Part shown: one piece after another, positions 35,791-47,398 of the stretch
Layout: each line of letters opens with the position of its first letter
Numbering within the stretch: position 1 is the first letter of the stretch
Assembly (NCBI GenBank): GCA_947447615.1
Contig: CANFJQ010000002.1
Location: 1 to 51,937, forward strand
Direction: 5' to 3'
DNA from: Comamonadaceae bacterium
GTDB taxonomy: Bacteria; Pseudomonadota; Gammaproteobacteria; Burkholderiales; Burkholderiaceae_C
Length of the DNA: 51,937 nt
The notes under the pieces: model-generated
Database searches by the model: none
Told to the model about the DNA's origin: nothing
Seen by the model: only the letters and a program-made list of their open reading frames with translations
Position numbers and translations under genes: made by a program

Positions 35791-36453
35791 TCAGAGTTCT
35801 GCAAAGTTAGCGATAAGGCGGTCAGGGTGGCTGTCTGCAATGGCAGCCCCCATGTTGTAGCCATAGGGGACCACCCAAACGGCCACGCCGGCATTGCGCG
35901 CAGTGGCTACGTCGATGCTCGAATCGCCTACGAAAAGCGTTCTGTCCGCAGTCACATCAAAGCGCTCTAGGCAGCTGAGCACACCGTCAGGCCGGGGTTT
36001 CTTGGTAGGCAAGGTGTCCCCACTGATGACGCAATCAAACAGCGGCGTCAATGCATGCGCATCCAACACGGTTTGGGTGTAAGCGCCTTCTTTATTGGTA
36101 ACTACCCCAAGGCGAACACCCTGCGATTTGAGCCGGTGTAAGGTTTCCACCACATGCGGGTAGCAGTGGCTGCGCGTGCCGCAACGGGCGCGGTAATGCG
36201 TCTTGAAGACAGCGGCAATGTCAGCCAAACGCTCAGAGCTGCGGACTGTCGCGTCACTTAGCCCTTGCACAAAGGCCAATGCCTGGATGAGCAGCTCCAG
36301 CGTTCCGTGACCTATCCAGTTATTGACTTGCCCTTGCGAGACGCTTGCAAAATTAAAGTGCTGCAAGGTGTCATTCACGGCATCGCAAATTTCCGGAGCG
36401 GTCTCAACCAAGGTGCCGTCCAGGTCAAAGAGGATTAGGTCATAGGACTTCAT
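35791..36453 (-). CDS. cbbZ: Phosphoglycolate phosphatase
   Basis: MKSYDLILFDLDGTLVETAPEICDAVNDTL...KPRPDGVLSCLERFDVTADRTLFVGDSSIDVATARNAG; last gene of the cbb operon. Confidence 0.92.
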   Translation of the reverse strand: MKSYDLILFDLDGTLVETAPEICDAVNDTLQHFNFASVSQGQVNNWIGHGTLELLIQALAFVQGLSDATVRSSERLADIAAVFKTHYRARCGTRSHCYPHVVETLHRLKSQGVRLGVVTNKEGAYTQTVLDAHALTPLFDCVISGDTLPTKKPRPDGVLSCLERFDVTADRTLFVGDSSIDVATARNAGVAVWVVPYGYNMGAAIADSHPDRLIANFAEL

Positions 36454-37325
36454 GATGCGCGCTTTTTGCGTTCCATCATGCGCCAAATAAAGGGCGTGAA
36501 GATCAGCTGCATCGCCAACTCCATCTTGCCGCCGGGGACGACGATGGTATTGGCGCGGCTCATATAACTGCCGTCAATCATGCTGCGCAGGTATTGAAAG
36601 TCGATGCCCTTGGGTTTGGCAAAGCGGATCACCACCATGCTTTCATCGGGCGAAGGAATGTCGCGGCTAATAAAGGGGTTGCTGGTATCAACCATAGGCA
36701 CACGCTGAAAGTTCACGTGCGTATGTATGAATTGCGGGCAGATGTAGTTCACGTAATCCGGCATACGGCGCAAGATGGTGTCGGTGACTGCCTCAGTACT
36801 GTAGCCGCGCTTAGATTTGTCGCGCCAGAGCTTTTGTATCCACTCCAGGTTAATCACGGGCACCACGCCAATAAGTAAATCCGGGTGTTTGGCGATATTT
36901 ACCTCAGGCGTTACCACCGCGCCGTGCAGACCTTCGTAAAACAGCAAGTCTGTGCCCCTAGGTACATCTTCCCAAGGCGTGAAAGTGCCTGGCTCTTGCT
37001 TAAAAGGTGCCGCTTCCTCGTGGTCGTGCAGATATTTACGCTGCTTTCCGCTACCGGTTTTGGCGTAGTCGGCAAACAAGGCCTCCAGTTCGGAGAACAA
37101 ATTATTTTCCGGGCCAAAGTGGCTAAAGTTTTTATTACCTTTAGCCTCGGCCTCGGCCAGACGCACCTTCATTTCGGCGCGGTCGTAGCGGTGAAAACTA
37201 TCGCCTTCGATGATGGCGGCGTTTACGCCTTCGCGGCGGAAGATGTTTTCAAACGTCCGGGTGACCGAGGTGGTACCCGCGCCGCTGGAGCCGGTGATTG
37301 CAATGATCGGATGTTTCTCTGACAT
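36450..37325 (-). CDS. cbbP: Phosphoribulokinase
   Basis: HPIIAITGSSGAGTTSVTRTFENIFRREGVNAAIIEGDSFHRYDR; 4 bp overlap with cbbZ. Confidence 0.96.
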   Translation of the reverse strand: MSEKHPIIAITGSSGAGTTSVTRTFENIFRREGVNAAIIEGDSFHRYDRAEMKVRLAEAEAKGNKNFSHFGPENNLFSELEALFADYAKTGSGKQRKYLHDHEEAAPFKQEPGTFTPWEDVPRGTDLLFYEGLHGAVVTPEVNIAKHPDLLIGVVPVINLEWIQKLWRDKSKRGYSTEAVTDTILRRMPDYVNYICPQFIHTHVNFQRVPMVDTSNPFISRDIPSPDESMVVIRFAKPKGIDFQYLRSMIDGSYMSRANTIVVPGGKMELAMQLIFTPFIWRMMERKKRAS

Positions 37326-37349
37326 GGGGACTTCCTAAACTGAAAATTC

Positions 37350-38441
37350 TCAAAATCGAAAAAGGCTGCGTTCGGCGAACAGCGGGTTGTGTTCCTCCGC
37401 CTGCGCTGGTTCGCTGTGGTAGCGCTCGATGCGCTCCACCTCATTGCGTGAGCCAAACACCAGGCCGATGCGCTGGTGCAATGACGTGGGCGCCACGTCC
37501 AAAACCGGCTTCTCGCCGGTGCTGGCCCGACCTCCAGCTTGCTCCATGATCATGCCTACGGGGTTGGCCTCGTACAGTAGGCGCAATCGCCCAGCCTTGC
37601 TGGGGTCCTTGGTGTCGCGGGGGTACATAAAAACGCCGCCCCGCATCAGGATGCGGTGGGCCTCGGCCACCATGCTGGCAATCCAGCGCATATTGAAATC
37701 CTTGCGGCGCGTCCCGGTCTTACCGGCCAGGCATTCATCCACATAACGCTTCACCGGCGCTTCCCAGAAGCGACTGTTGGAGGCGTTGATCGCAAACTCA
37801 TGCGTGTCCGGCGGAATCTGGATGTTGCGGTGGGTGAGCATGAATTCACCCAGGTTGGGGTCTAGGGTAAAGCCCTGCACACCATTGCCCAGGGTGAGCA
37901 TCAGCATGGTGGTGGGCCCATAGATGGCGTACCCGGCAGCGACCTGGCGGGTGCCCGCTTGTAAAAAATCGGCTTCCTGCACATCGCGCCCGTCTTCCGG
38001 TCCACGCAGTACCGAAAAAATACTGCCCACCGATACATTGACATCGATATTGCTGGAGCCGTCTAGCGGGTCAAACACCAGCAGGTATTTACCGCGCGGG
38101 TATTGCGTCGGAATTTGGTAGGGGTGCTCCATCTCCTCGGAGGCCATGCCCGCCAGGTTGCCCGCCCATTCGGTGCGTCGGATAAAGGCCTGGTTGCTAA
38201 GCACATCCAGAGTTTTTTGCGCCTCGCCCTGCACATTGACCGAGGCGCCGTCGCCCGTTTTATGGTCACCCAGCACCTGCCCAAGTTCGCCGAAGGCCAC
38301 GCCGCGCGCAATCGCTTTGCATGCCAGGGCAATATCCAGTATCAGGGCGTTGAAGTCGCCGCTGGCACCGGGGTATTTGCGCCGCTCTTCGATCAAGAAT
38401 TGCGTGAGGGTGGAATGCTGGGAGCGGGCGGACAAGGGCAT
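37350..38441 (-). CDS. cbbF: Fructose-1,6-bisphosphatase
   Basis: [64 protein letters not shown]. Confidence 0.96.
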   Translation of the reverse strand: MPLSARSQHSTLTQFLIEERRKYPGASGDFNALILDIALACKAIARGVAFGELGQVLGDHKTGDGASVNVQGEAQKTLDVLSNQAFIRRTEWAGNLAGMASEEMEHPYQIPTQYPRGKYLLVFDPLDGSSNIDVNVSVGSIFSVLRGPEDGRDVQEADFLQAGTRQVAAGYAIYGPTTMLMLTLGNGVQGFTLDPNLGEFMLTHRNIQIPPDTHEFAINASNSRFWEAPVKRYVDECLAGKTGTRRKDFNMRWIASMVAEAHRILMRGGVFMYPRDTKDPSKAGRLRLLYEANPVGMIMEQAGGRASTGEKPVLDVAPTSLHQRIGLVFGSRNEVERIERYHSEPAQAEEHNPLFAERSLFRF

Positions 38442-38464
38442 GGCAAGTTCTCTGGAAATCAAAA

Positions 38465-39184
38465 TCAGGCTGCGTGTACTTGGGAATGCCAGATGCGCAA
38501 GTCTGCGACGGTGGTGCCACCCAAATCTGGCACGACGCGCAATGCACCTCCAAAGCGATGGTGCGCCGTAAAGCTATTGGGCGTAATCACCGTCGGTAAG
38601 CCCGCAGCCAGCGCGGCTTGCAAACCGTTGGCTGAATCTTCAATAGCCAGGCAGTCGCTACCAGCCATGCCCATGCGCTGCAAGGTTTGCAGATACACCT
38701 GGGGGTGCGGTTTTTTGCGCGGTGCAGTGGATGCATCCTCCACCACACCAAATAAGCTGCGCCAGTGCGCGCCTATGGCTTTTCGCAAGAGGGCAGCTAT
38801 GTTGACGGGCGAGGTGGTGGTGGCAATGGCCAGCGCCAGGTTTTGTTCGTATGCTGATTCGATAAGGCGTAATACGCCCGGGCGCAGGCTCACCATGCCG
38901 TCATTGACCATGCCTTCGTAGGCGGCGGTTTTGAGCTCGTGCAGGCGCGCAATCGTGTCTTGCAAGGAATGCGCCTCAATGCCTACTATGTCGCCGCGCG
39001 TGCGTTTCCAGTAATGGGAAATGCGTTCTTTGCCACCGGAGACTTCCAGCAGTTCGATATAGAGCGCCTCGTCCCACACCCAGTCCAGCCCTTCTTCGGC
39101 AAACGCATGGTTAAAGGCAGCGCGGTGCGCAGACTCGGTATCGGCCAAGGTGCCGTCTACATCAAAAATGAGCGCTTTGAGCAT
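38465..39184 (-). CDS. cbbY: HAD-family phosphatase (xylulose/ribulose-1,5-bisphosphate type)
   Basis: [38 protein letters not shown]...; position between cbbX and cbbF. Confidence 0.92.
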   Translation of the reverse strand: MLKALIFDVDGTLADTESAHRAAFNHAFAEEGLDWVWDEALYIELLEVSGGKERISHYWKRTRGDIVGIEAHSLQDTIARLHELKTAAYEGMVNDGMVSLRPGVLRLIESAYEQNLALAIATTTSPVNIAALLRKAIGAHWRSLFGVVEDASTAPRKKPHPQVYLQTLQRMGMAGSDCLAIEDSANGLQAALAAGLPTVITPNSFTAHHRFGGALRVVPDLGGTTVADLRIWHSQVHAA

Positions 39185-39199
39185 ATGGCGTCCCGGTGT

Positions 39200-40165
39200 T
39201 TAGTTGGTTTGGAAGACCCGGCTGGCAAGAATGTCAGCTGCTTCGATTGTCGTCAAGTCATCGGCGCTCAGGATACGCTGGCGGTCGGCAAACAGGCGGC
39301 TGGCCTGGCGCAGGCGGGCCCTGTCGAGCGCATTACGCACGCTGCGGGCGTTGGCAAAGTGCGGCTGCACCACGCGCAAGCCCAGATAGCGTTCAAACGC
39401 AGCTTGCGCGCCTTCGCCAAAGCGGTAATTTTGCTGTGCCAAGGTCATACCGGCGATGTGCAGCAACTCGCCCACCGCGTAGTCCGGAAAGTCCAGATGG
39501 TGGGCGATACGCGAGCTCATGCCGGGGTTGGATTGGAAAAAAGTATCCATGCGGTCTTTGTAGCCCGCCAGGATAACGACCAAGTCGTCGCGCTGGTTTT
39601 CCATCACTTGCAGCAGGATCTCGATGGCCTCCTGGCCATAGTCACGTTCGTTTTCCGGGCGATAGAGGTAATACGCCTCGTCGATAAACAAGACGCCGCC
39701 CATGGCGCGCTTGAGCACTTCTTTGGTCTTGGGCGCGGTGTGGCCGATGTACTGGCCCACCAGATCGTCACGCGTCACCGATACCAAATGCCCTTTGCGT
39801 ACAAAGCCCAGCCGGTGCAGGATTTGCGCCATACGGCTGGCCACCGTGGTCTTGCCCGTGCCGGGGTTGCCGCTAAAGCACATGTGCAGGCTGGGCGCTT
39901 GGCTAGTCAGGCCCAGGTTCACGCGTAGCTTGTCGATGACCAGCAAAGCGGCAATATCCCGTATTCGCGCTTTAACCGGCACCAGCCCCACCAGGTCGCG
40001 GTCCAGCTCCTGCAACACGGCTTCTACTTGCGAGCCTTCCAGCACTTCGGCCACCGAGCGCGCACCGGAGGTGTTGTCGCTTGGCTTTTCAGTGGCCGCT
40101 GGCGCGGCGCTACTGACGGCAGCCGCCGGTGTGCTGCCGGGAATGGAATACGAAGGTGCGCTCAT
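39200..40165 (-). CDS. cbbX: Red-type RuBisCO activase (AAA+)
   Basis: [98 protein letters not shown]. Confidence 0.97.
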   Translation of the reverse strand: MSAPSYSIPGSTPAAAVSSAAPAATEKPSDNTSGARSVAEVLEGSQVEAVLQELDRDLVGLVPVKARIRDIAALLVIDKLRVNLGLTSQAPSLHMCFSGNPGTGKTTVASRMAQILHRLGFVRKGHLVSVTRDDLVGQYIGHTAPKTKEVLKRAMGGVLFIDEAYYLYRPENERDYGQEAIEILLQVMENQRDDLVVILAGYKDRMDTFFQSNPGMSSRIAHHLDFPDYAVGELLHIAGMTLAQQNYRFGEGAQAAFERYLGLRVVQPHFANARSVRNALDRARLRQASRLFADRQRILSADDLTTIEAADILASRVFQTN

Positions 40166-40199
40166 AGGGTGCTAATGCATGGATAGGGTGCGGCAAGGC

Positions 40200-40640
40200 C
40201 TAGCCTTTGTAGCGATCGCCTTCGGGCTGGTTGGCTGCATAAGCGCGTGTGCTGTAACGCAGCGAACGGCCATTGACCTCCTGGCGCTCCAGCATAAAGC
40301 CGGGCTCATTCTTCGGGCGATTCACGATAAAGCTCATGGCAATCGTTTCAACCCCGCGTGTGGAGTCAAAAGCCATCATGCGTATGTAGTGATTGGGAAA
40401 TGCGGCGCGGCAGGCCTTGAGTTCTTGCATCACACCCGCAGCATCGTGCAGGTCAAACATCGGGTTGCCGAACATATCCCAATAGGTGTTGCGCGGGTGC
40501 GGGTCGTCGGTGTACTCCACGCTCCAGGCATAGCCTTTGCGCAGGCCGTATTCGATTTGTAGTTTGATTTCAGCATCCGTCAGGTCAGGCAGAAAACTGA
40601 ATTGGCCTTGCGTCAAACGGCCGGTCGGGTTGGTCATCAT
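40200..40640 (-). CDS. cbbS: RuBisCO small subunit, red type
   Basis: LTQGQFSFLPDLTDAEIKLQIEYGLRKGYAWSVEYTDDPHPRNTYWDMFGNPMFDLHDAAGVMQEL. Confidence 0.97.
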   Translation of the reverse strand: MMTNPTGRLTQGQFSFLPDLTDAEIKLQIEYGLRKGYAWSVEYTDDPHPRNTYWDMFGNPMFDLHDAAGVMQELKACRAAFPNHYIRMMAFDSTRGVETIAMSFIVNRPKNEPGFMLERQEVNGRSLRYSTRAYAANQPEGDRYKG

Positions 40641-40669
40641 GGTGTGTTTCTCCTTGCAGCGTGGTTGGT

Positions 40670-42237
<1,568 letters not shown>

Positions 42238-42522
42238 GATGGTTGCTGTTCTGTGTCGGTACCTGTGGGAGTGCCTGGGCAATCGGCCACCGCATCGGCG
42301 GGCGCTTTGGGGCTCAAGGATCCATTTGCTTACGGCCTTACGGACTTACGGTCTGGCGTGCGTCAGCGCCCTTGCGCCAGTGGCGGTCGCGCTTAGCCCG
42401 TGCCTGCATGGCCCGCGGGCGCCTGAAGTGCCGCCTTTTCACTTGCTAGCCGGGGAGGGTGGGCCCGCAGATGGGCCGCACGCCGCGCTGCCATGCGATG
42501 CATGCGCCTTGGATTGCGACAA

Positions 42523-42552
42523 CACGCAGCACCGATCATGCGGTGCTGCGTG
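42523..42552. terminator. Strong 12 bp stem-loop downstream of sgaA
   Basis: CACGCAGCACCG-ATCATG-CGGTGCTGCGTG perfect inverted repeat about 42 bp past the sgaA stop; no long U-run. Confidence 0.5.
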
Positions 42553-42594
42553 CAACTACGCGTGGCGTGCGGGTAGCCGCCAGGAGTGACGCTT

Positions 42595-43848
42595 TTAGCT
42601 GGCTGCGAGCGCGGGGTTGGTGCTCGATGTGCCGCTGTGCGTGCCTTGTGGCTTGGGCACAGCACACAGGCCCGACGGGGCCTCGTGCGTGCGCCAGTAA
42701 TGGCCCGCAGCCGCTGCGCCGCTGCCGGGCTGCACTTTGACGCCGCAATCGAGCATGGCCATTTCTGCGCCGTTGATGGCGGCCATCAAATGGATTTCAT
42801 TCATATCGCCCAAATGCCCGATACGGAATAGCTTGCCCGCCACTTTGGACAGGCCGCCGCCCAACGACAGGTTGTAGCGCTGGTAGGCGCGTGCAATCAC
42901 CTCGGTACCTGCAATGCCTTCGGGCAGCATGACCGCCGACACGGTGTCGGAGTGCCAGCGCTTCTCTTTGGCGCAAAGTTTGAGTTGCCAGCCTTGGGTG
43001 ACCGCCGCGCGCACGCCTTCGGCCAGGTAATGGTGGCGGGCGATGACATTGTCCAGGCCTTCTTCGCTGATCATTTTGAGCGATTCAATCAGCCCGTACA
43101 TCAGCGGCAATGCCGGGGTGTAGGGGAAGTAGCCGGTGGCATTGCTTTGGATCATGTCGGGCAGATCAAAGTAAGCGCGCTTGAGTTTGGAGCTGGGGTA
43201 CATGGCCAGCGCCTTGGGGCTGGCGCACAAAATACCCAGGCCCGCGGGCAGCATCAAGCCTTTTTGCGAGCCAGACACGGCCATGTCAATGCGCCAATCG
43301 TCGAAGCGGAAATCGATGCAACCCAGCGAAGACACGCAATCGACAAACAAAAGGGCAGGGTGGGCCGCCTCGTCCAGGGCTTCGCGCACACCGGCAATGT
43401 CCGAAGTGACACCGGTGGCCGTTTCGTTGTGGCAGACCAGCACTGCTTTGATCTGGTGCTGCGTATCAGCCTTCAGGATGTCTTCGTATTGCTGCAAGGG
43501 CACGCCGGTGCCCCACTCGCATTCGACAATTTGTACGTCCAGGCCTAGGCGCTCGCACATATCAATCCACAGGTGGCTGAACTGGCCAAAGCGCGCCGCC
43601 AGCACTTTGTCGCCGGGGGATAAAGTGTTGGTCAGTGCCGCTTCCCAGCAACCCGTGCCCGAGGACGGGAATATGAAAGGCGTACCGGCCTGGGTGCGAA
43701 ACACTTCGCGCAGCCCAGCCATGATGGTGTGGGTGAGCTGGGGAAAGCGTGGCGAGCGGTGGTCTTCCATCGACACCATCATGGCGCGCTGAATACGCTC
43801 GGGCACATTGGTGGGACCGGGGACAAAGAGAAAATTACGACCAGCCAT
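42595..43848 (-). CDS. sgaA: Serine-glyoxylate/alanine-glyoxylate aminotransferase (class V)
   Basis: MAGRNFLFVPGPTNVPERIQRAMMVSMEDHRSPRFPQLTHTIMAGLREVFRT...FPSSGTGCWEAALTNTLSPGDKVL...AVSGSQKGLMLPAGLGIL. Confidence 0.93.
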   Translation of the reverse strand: MAGRNFLFVPGPTNVPERIQRAMMVSMEDHRSPRFPQLTHTIMAGLREVFRTQAGTPFIFPSSGTGCWEAALTNTLSPGDKVLAARFGQFSHLWIDMCERLGLDVQIVECEWGTGVPLQQYEDILKADTQHQIKAVLVCHNETATGVTSDIAGVREALDEAAHPALLFVDCVSSLGCIDFRFDDWRIDMAVSGSQKGLMLPAGLGILCASPKALAMYPSSKLKRAYFDLPDMIQSNATGYFPYTPALPLMYGLIESLKMISEEGLDNVIARHHYLAEGVRAAVTQGWQLKLCAKEKRWHSDTVSAVMLPEGIAGTEVIARAYQRYNLSLGGGLSKVAGKLFRIGHLGDMNEIHLMAAINGAEMAMLDCGVKVQPGSGAAAAGHYWRTHEAPSGLCAVPKPQGTHSGTSSTNPALAAS

Positions 43849-43905
43849 GGCGGTATCCTTTCATTCGGAATGTTGAGGAGCGTGAATGTAAATGCCCAAA
43901 GTTCG

Positions 43906-43951
43906 AAAGTAAATTCATATATTCTTTAGTTTCAGTTAAGCTATCACTGAA
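43906..43951. promoter_or_regulatory. Putative CbbR operator/promoter between sgaA and cbbR (copy 2)
   Basis: AAAGTAAATTCATATATTCTT...TTCAGT-N9-ACTGAA (palindrome 43931-43951); the last base is the A of the cbbR ATG; 57 bp upstream of the sgaA ATG. Confidence 0.75.
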
Positions 43952-44919
43952 TGAAAAACGCAACTTTCCGCCAATTGCGCGTGTTTAGCGAGGTGGCCCG
44001 CCACCTGAGCTTCGCCCGCGCCGCGCAAACCCTCAATCTCACGCCCCCGGCCGTGACCATGCAGGTGCGCGAGCTGGAAAAACACATTGGTATGCCCTTG
44101 TTCGACCGCAGCGGGCGCACCGTCACGCTGACTACGGTGGGCGAATACATGTTGGTCTATGCCCGCAAAATGCTGGCCACCCTCAAAGACGCTGAGGACG
44201 CGGCGGCGCGGCTGCAAAAACTGGAAGTGGGTTTGCTCACCATCGGCATGGTCAGCACGGCCAAGTATTTTTTACCGCATTTGCTGGCGCGTTTTCGCCA
44301 GGAGCATCAGGGCGTGGACATCAAGTTGGTGGTGGGCAACCGCGAGCAATTGGTCAAGATGCTCTATGCCAACGAGGTGGACATTGCCATCATGGGCCGC
44401 CCGCCGACCGAAATGGCGACGCGCGCCGAGCCTTTTGCCGCGCATCCGCACGTGTTTGTGGCGCCGGTGGACCACCCTTTGGCGCTTGGCGAAACAATTT
44501 CCCCGAGCGATTTGCAAGGCCAGCCCTTTATCTTGCGTGAACCCGGCTCGGGTACGCGCGCCGCCATGGAGCGCTTTTTGGACAAAGCCCGCGTCGAGCC
44601 GCGCGTGAGCATGGAAATGGCCAGTAATGAGACCATCAAGCAAGCCGTCATGGCCGGTATGGGTCTGAGCTTTTTATCGTTGCACACCCTGGGGCTGGAG
44701 TTGGACAACCGATTGATTGCCGTGCTGGATGTGGAGGGTGCGCCGGTGGTGCGTGCCTGGAACGTGGTGCACATGTTGTCTAAATTGTTATCGCCCGCTG
44801 CCGAGGCTTTTCGGTATTTCGTACTTGAAAACGGCGAAGACTATTTGGCGCAGCAGTTTGCGCGCCACATCCAACTAGGCCAGATCGACGTGGGGCTTAT
44901 TGGCCCATCGGCTTCGTAA
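43951..44919 (+). CDS. cbbR: LysR-type transcriptional regulator of CO2 fixation
   Basis: KNATFRQLRVFSEVARHLSFARAAQTLNLTPPAVTMQVRELEKHIGMPLFDRSGRTVTLT; location divergent from the sgaA/cbb genes. Confidence 0.93.
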   Translation: MKNATFRQLRVFSEVARHLSFARAAQTLNLTPPAVTMQVRELEKHIGMPLFDRSGRTVTLTTVGEYMLVYARKMLATLKDAEDAAARLQKLEVGLLTIGMVSTAKYFLPHLLARFRQEHQGVDIKLVVGNREQLVKMLYANEVDIAIMGRPPTEMATRAEPFAAHPHVFVAPVDHPLALGETISPSDLQGQPFILREPGSGTRAAMERFLDKARVEPRVSMEMASNETIKQAVMAGMGLSFLSLHTLGLELDNRLIAVLDVEGAPVVRAWNVVHMLSKLLSPAAEAFRYFVLENGEDYLAQQFARHIQLGQIDVGLIGPSAS

Positions 44920-45168
44920 ATCCGCGCCGTGGGCCAGGCCTGCCGCGATCAAAAAAAGCGCCATGCCAGGCCAGCCCCCTGGCACTAGGGCGCAGCGTAG
45001 CGCCAGCATGAGGCAGGCCCCGGAAATAATTGTCAGCACGCAGTCTGCTAAAGCCAGTCCGCGCCCGGTCCATTTGTGAAAAGCCCAAAGCAGCAGGGCT
45101 TCCAGGGTGATGAAGCCGATGGCAATATCTACGACCAGCGTGCCCTGGTAAAGCTGCTCCAGATTCAC
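44875..45168 (-). CDS. Small membrane protein downstream of bchP
   Basis: 97 aa, several hydrophobic helices; 4 bp overlap with bchP; its 3' end overlaps the convergent cbbR by 45 bp. Confidence 0.65.
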   Translation of the reverse strand: MNLEQLYQGTLVVDIAIGFITLEALLLWAFHKWTGRGLALADCVLTIISGACLMLALRCALVPGGWPGMALFLIAAGLAHGADLRSRWANKPHVDLA

Positions 45169-46373
45169 ACCCTGGCCAATCCGAGCAGATGTGCCATGTC
45201 CTTGAAAAAGATGCGCACATGCGCCATCGGCTTTTTGCGCACCAACTGCTTGTTCATGTACGACTCAAACGTGAGCTGCTGCACGTCGCGGTCTTCGCAA
45301 ATTTTGACAAAGCGCTCGCGCCGCTTTTCGTTGCTGTACCAAAACCATTGCATGATGCCCAGCACGGTAAATACGGTGCGGTGGGCACGCATAAATTCTT
45401 TGCGCGCATAGCGCAGGCTTTTTACCTCGCCGGTGTGCAATAGCTTTTCTACGGCATGGGCGGCTAGTTCGCCACCGTACATCGCGTAGTAAATGCCTTC
45501 GCCGGAAGCGGGCGCCACCACGCCTGCAGCGTCTCCGGCCAGTACCACATCGCGCCCGTTGTCCCAGCGCTTGAGTGGCTTCATCGGCAGCGGCGCACCC
45601 TCGCGGCGCAAGACTTCGGCCTGGCCTAGGCCCGAACTATGGCGCAACAAGCCCACCGCGTGGCGCAGCGAAAAACCTTTGTCCGCACTTCCGGTGCCAA
45701 TGCTCAGGGTGTCTCCATGGGGGAACACCCAGCCATAAAAATCCGGTGAAAGCTGGCCCTGGTAATACACATCACAGCGCGTGCCGTCATAACCCACAGG
45801 TTTAATAGCAGGGGCTTTGACGATCTCGTGGTACGCGAACACATATTGCGTGTCCTTGGCGCCGTCCACACCGGCCTGGCGCGCCACTTGGGATTTGGCG
45901 CCGTCGGCGCCGATGATGCTGCGCGCCCGCACCTTTGCGGGAGTGCCTTCGCCGCGCTGCGAACGCTCGCGCGCCTGGAAGTGCACCACGCTCACGCCAT
46001 CGGCATCGCGGCTGAGTTTGTCAAAGGTACCGATGCGCCGCACTGCACCTGCGCTGGCCGCCCGTTCGCGCAACCATTCATCAAATTCGGCACGGTCCAC
46101 CATGCCGACAAAACCGTTGTCGATGGGAATGTCCACCTTGTGATCGCTGGGCGCAATCATGCGCGCCGACTGCGCCTTGGCAACCAGCAAATGGTCGGGT
46201 ATGGCGTAGTCTTTTATCAAGCGCGGCGGTATCGCGCCGCCGCAGGGTTTGATGCGCCCGGCCCGGTCCAGCAACAGCACCGAAAGCCCGCGCTGCGCCA
46301 GGGTGTGCGCCGCCGTAGCGCCCGCTGGGCCACCGCCCACTACCACCACGTCAAATGTTTCAGTCGTTTCCAT
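45165..46373 (-). CDS. bchP: Geranylgeranyl (bacterio)chlorophyll reductase
   Basis: FDVVVVGGGPAGATAAHTLAQRGLSVLLLDRAGRIKPCGGAIPPRLIKDYAIPDHLL...GWVFPHGDTLSIGTG. Confidence 0.96.
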   Translation of the reverse strand: METTETFDVVVVGGGPAGATAAHTLAQRGLSVLLLDRAGRIKPCGGAIPPRLIKDYAIPDHLLVAKAQSARMIAPSDHKVDIPIDNGFVGMVDRAEFDEWLRERAASAGAVRRIGTFDKLSRDADGVSVVHFQARERSQRGEGTPAKVRARSIIGADGAKSQVARQAGVDGAKDTQYVFAYHEIVKAPAIKPVGYDGTRCDVYYQGQLSPDFYGWVFPHGDTLSIGTGSADKGFSLRHAVGLLRHSSGLGQAEVLRREGAPLPMKPLKRWDNGRDVVLAGDAAGVVAPASGEGIYYAMYGGELAAHAVEKLLHTGEVKSLRYARKEFMRAHRTVFTVLGIMQWFWYSNEKRRERFVKICEDRDVQQLTFESYMNKQLVRKKPMAHVRIFFKDMAHLLGLARV

Positions 46374-46479
46374 CGCAGTTTCTCCTTCGCTTACGCAAAG
46401 CCCAAAAGCCTGTGCCGCGCACTGCGTGCGTGCCACTCCATTCCTGCCCCCTGCATGCATGCCCTCACGTGCCGCGCCT

Positions 46480-47367
46480 TCATGCGCCCGCCTGCACCAG
46501 GGCGCGCAGCGCAAAGGCGCTGACCATCATCCCGGCCACAAAAAACGGCACACCAAAACCGCTGTACCAAAGCGCTCTTTGGCTAACCCGCGTCAAGAAA
46601 TAATCCATCATCAACACCTGTACGGCCAGCAGCACCGCCACCGCCAGCGCGCGCCCAGCTTGGCCCCAAGCAAATAGCAGCAGGATGACCAGCAATTGCG
46701 GCAAGACCATGAACCAGCACGCCACCCTGGCCGCGCGTTGTTCGCCCAGTTGCACCGGCAGCGAGCGCACGCCCATGGCGCGGTCACCGGCGACGGCCTT
46801 GAAATCATTGAGCGTCATGATCCCGTGGGTGCCTACGCTGTAGAGCAGGGCCAGCCAGAGTGACCGTGGCTCTGGCATCTGGCCCCCTGCCATCACGGCG
46901 GCGCCCGTCGTCCATGCAATCCCTTCGTAGCTGATGCCGCAAGCAGCATTGCCCCACCAACCGTTTTCTTTGAGCCGCAGCGGCGGCGCGCTGTAGGCCC
47001 AGGCCAGTAACAGCCCCAGCACCGCCGCACCAAACCCCCAAGGCCCGAGCAAGCTGGCCACCGCCAGCGACACCAGGGTCCAAATCACTGCAATGTAGAG
47101 GCCCCAGCGCCCTGGCATGCGTCCTGAAGGGATTGGGCGTTGCGGCTCGTTGATCGCGTCCACATGCCGGTCAAACCAATCGTTCACCGCCTGGCTGGTG
47201 GCGCAGACAAAGGGGCCGGCCAGCGCCACCCCTATGAGGGCCAGCAGCCATTTGCCGTCCATAGGCACGCCCGATGCCACTACGCCGCAGGCGAAAGCCC
47301 ACATGGGCGGAAACCAGGTGATGGGTTTGAACAGCTCGGTAACGGCTGAAAGTTGGGGCAAAGACAT
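46480..47367 (-). CDS. bchG: Bacteriochlorophyll synthase (ATG start chosen; GTG possible at 47391)
   Basis: PITWFPPMWAFACGVVASG...QAVNDWFDRHVDAINEPQRPIPSGRMPGRWGLYIAV...TLNDFKAVAGDRAMGVRSLPVQLGE. Confidence 0.96.
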   Translation of the reverse strand: MSLPQLSAVTELFKPITWFPPMWAFACGVVASGVPMDGKWLLALIGVALAGPFVCATSQAVNDWFDRHVDAINEPQRPIPSGRMPGRWGLYIAVIWTLVSLAVASLLGPWGFGAAVLGLLLAWAYSAPPLRLKENGWWGNAACGISYEGIAWTTGAAVMAGGQMPEPRSLWLALLYSVGTHGIMTLNDFKAVAGDRAMGVRSLPVQLGEQRAARVACWFMVLPQLLVILLLFAWGQAGRALAVAVLLAVQVLMMDYFLTRVSQRALWYSGFGVPFFVAGMMVSAFALRALVQAGA

Positions 47368-47398
47368 GCCTAGTGGTTTTAACGATGACACATTAAAG

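Noticed and set aside
42239-42831. Several ORFs between cbbL and sgaA
   Set aside because: Low-complexity Arg/Ala/His-rich readings of GC-rich spacer or antisense to the sgaA 3' end.
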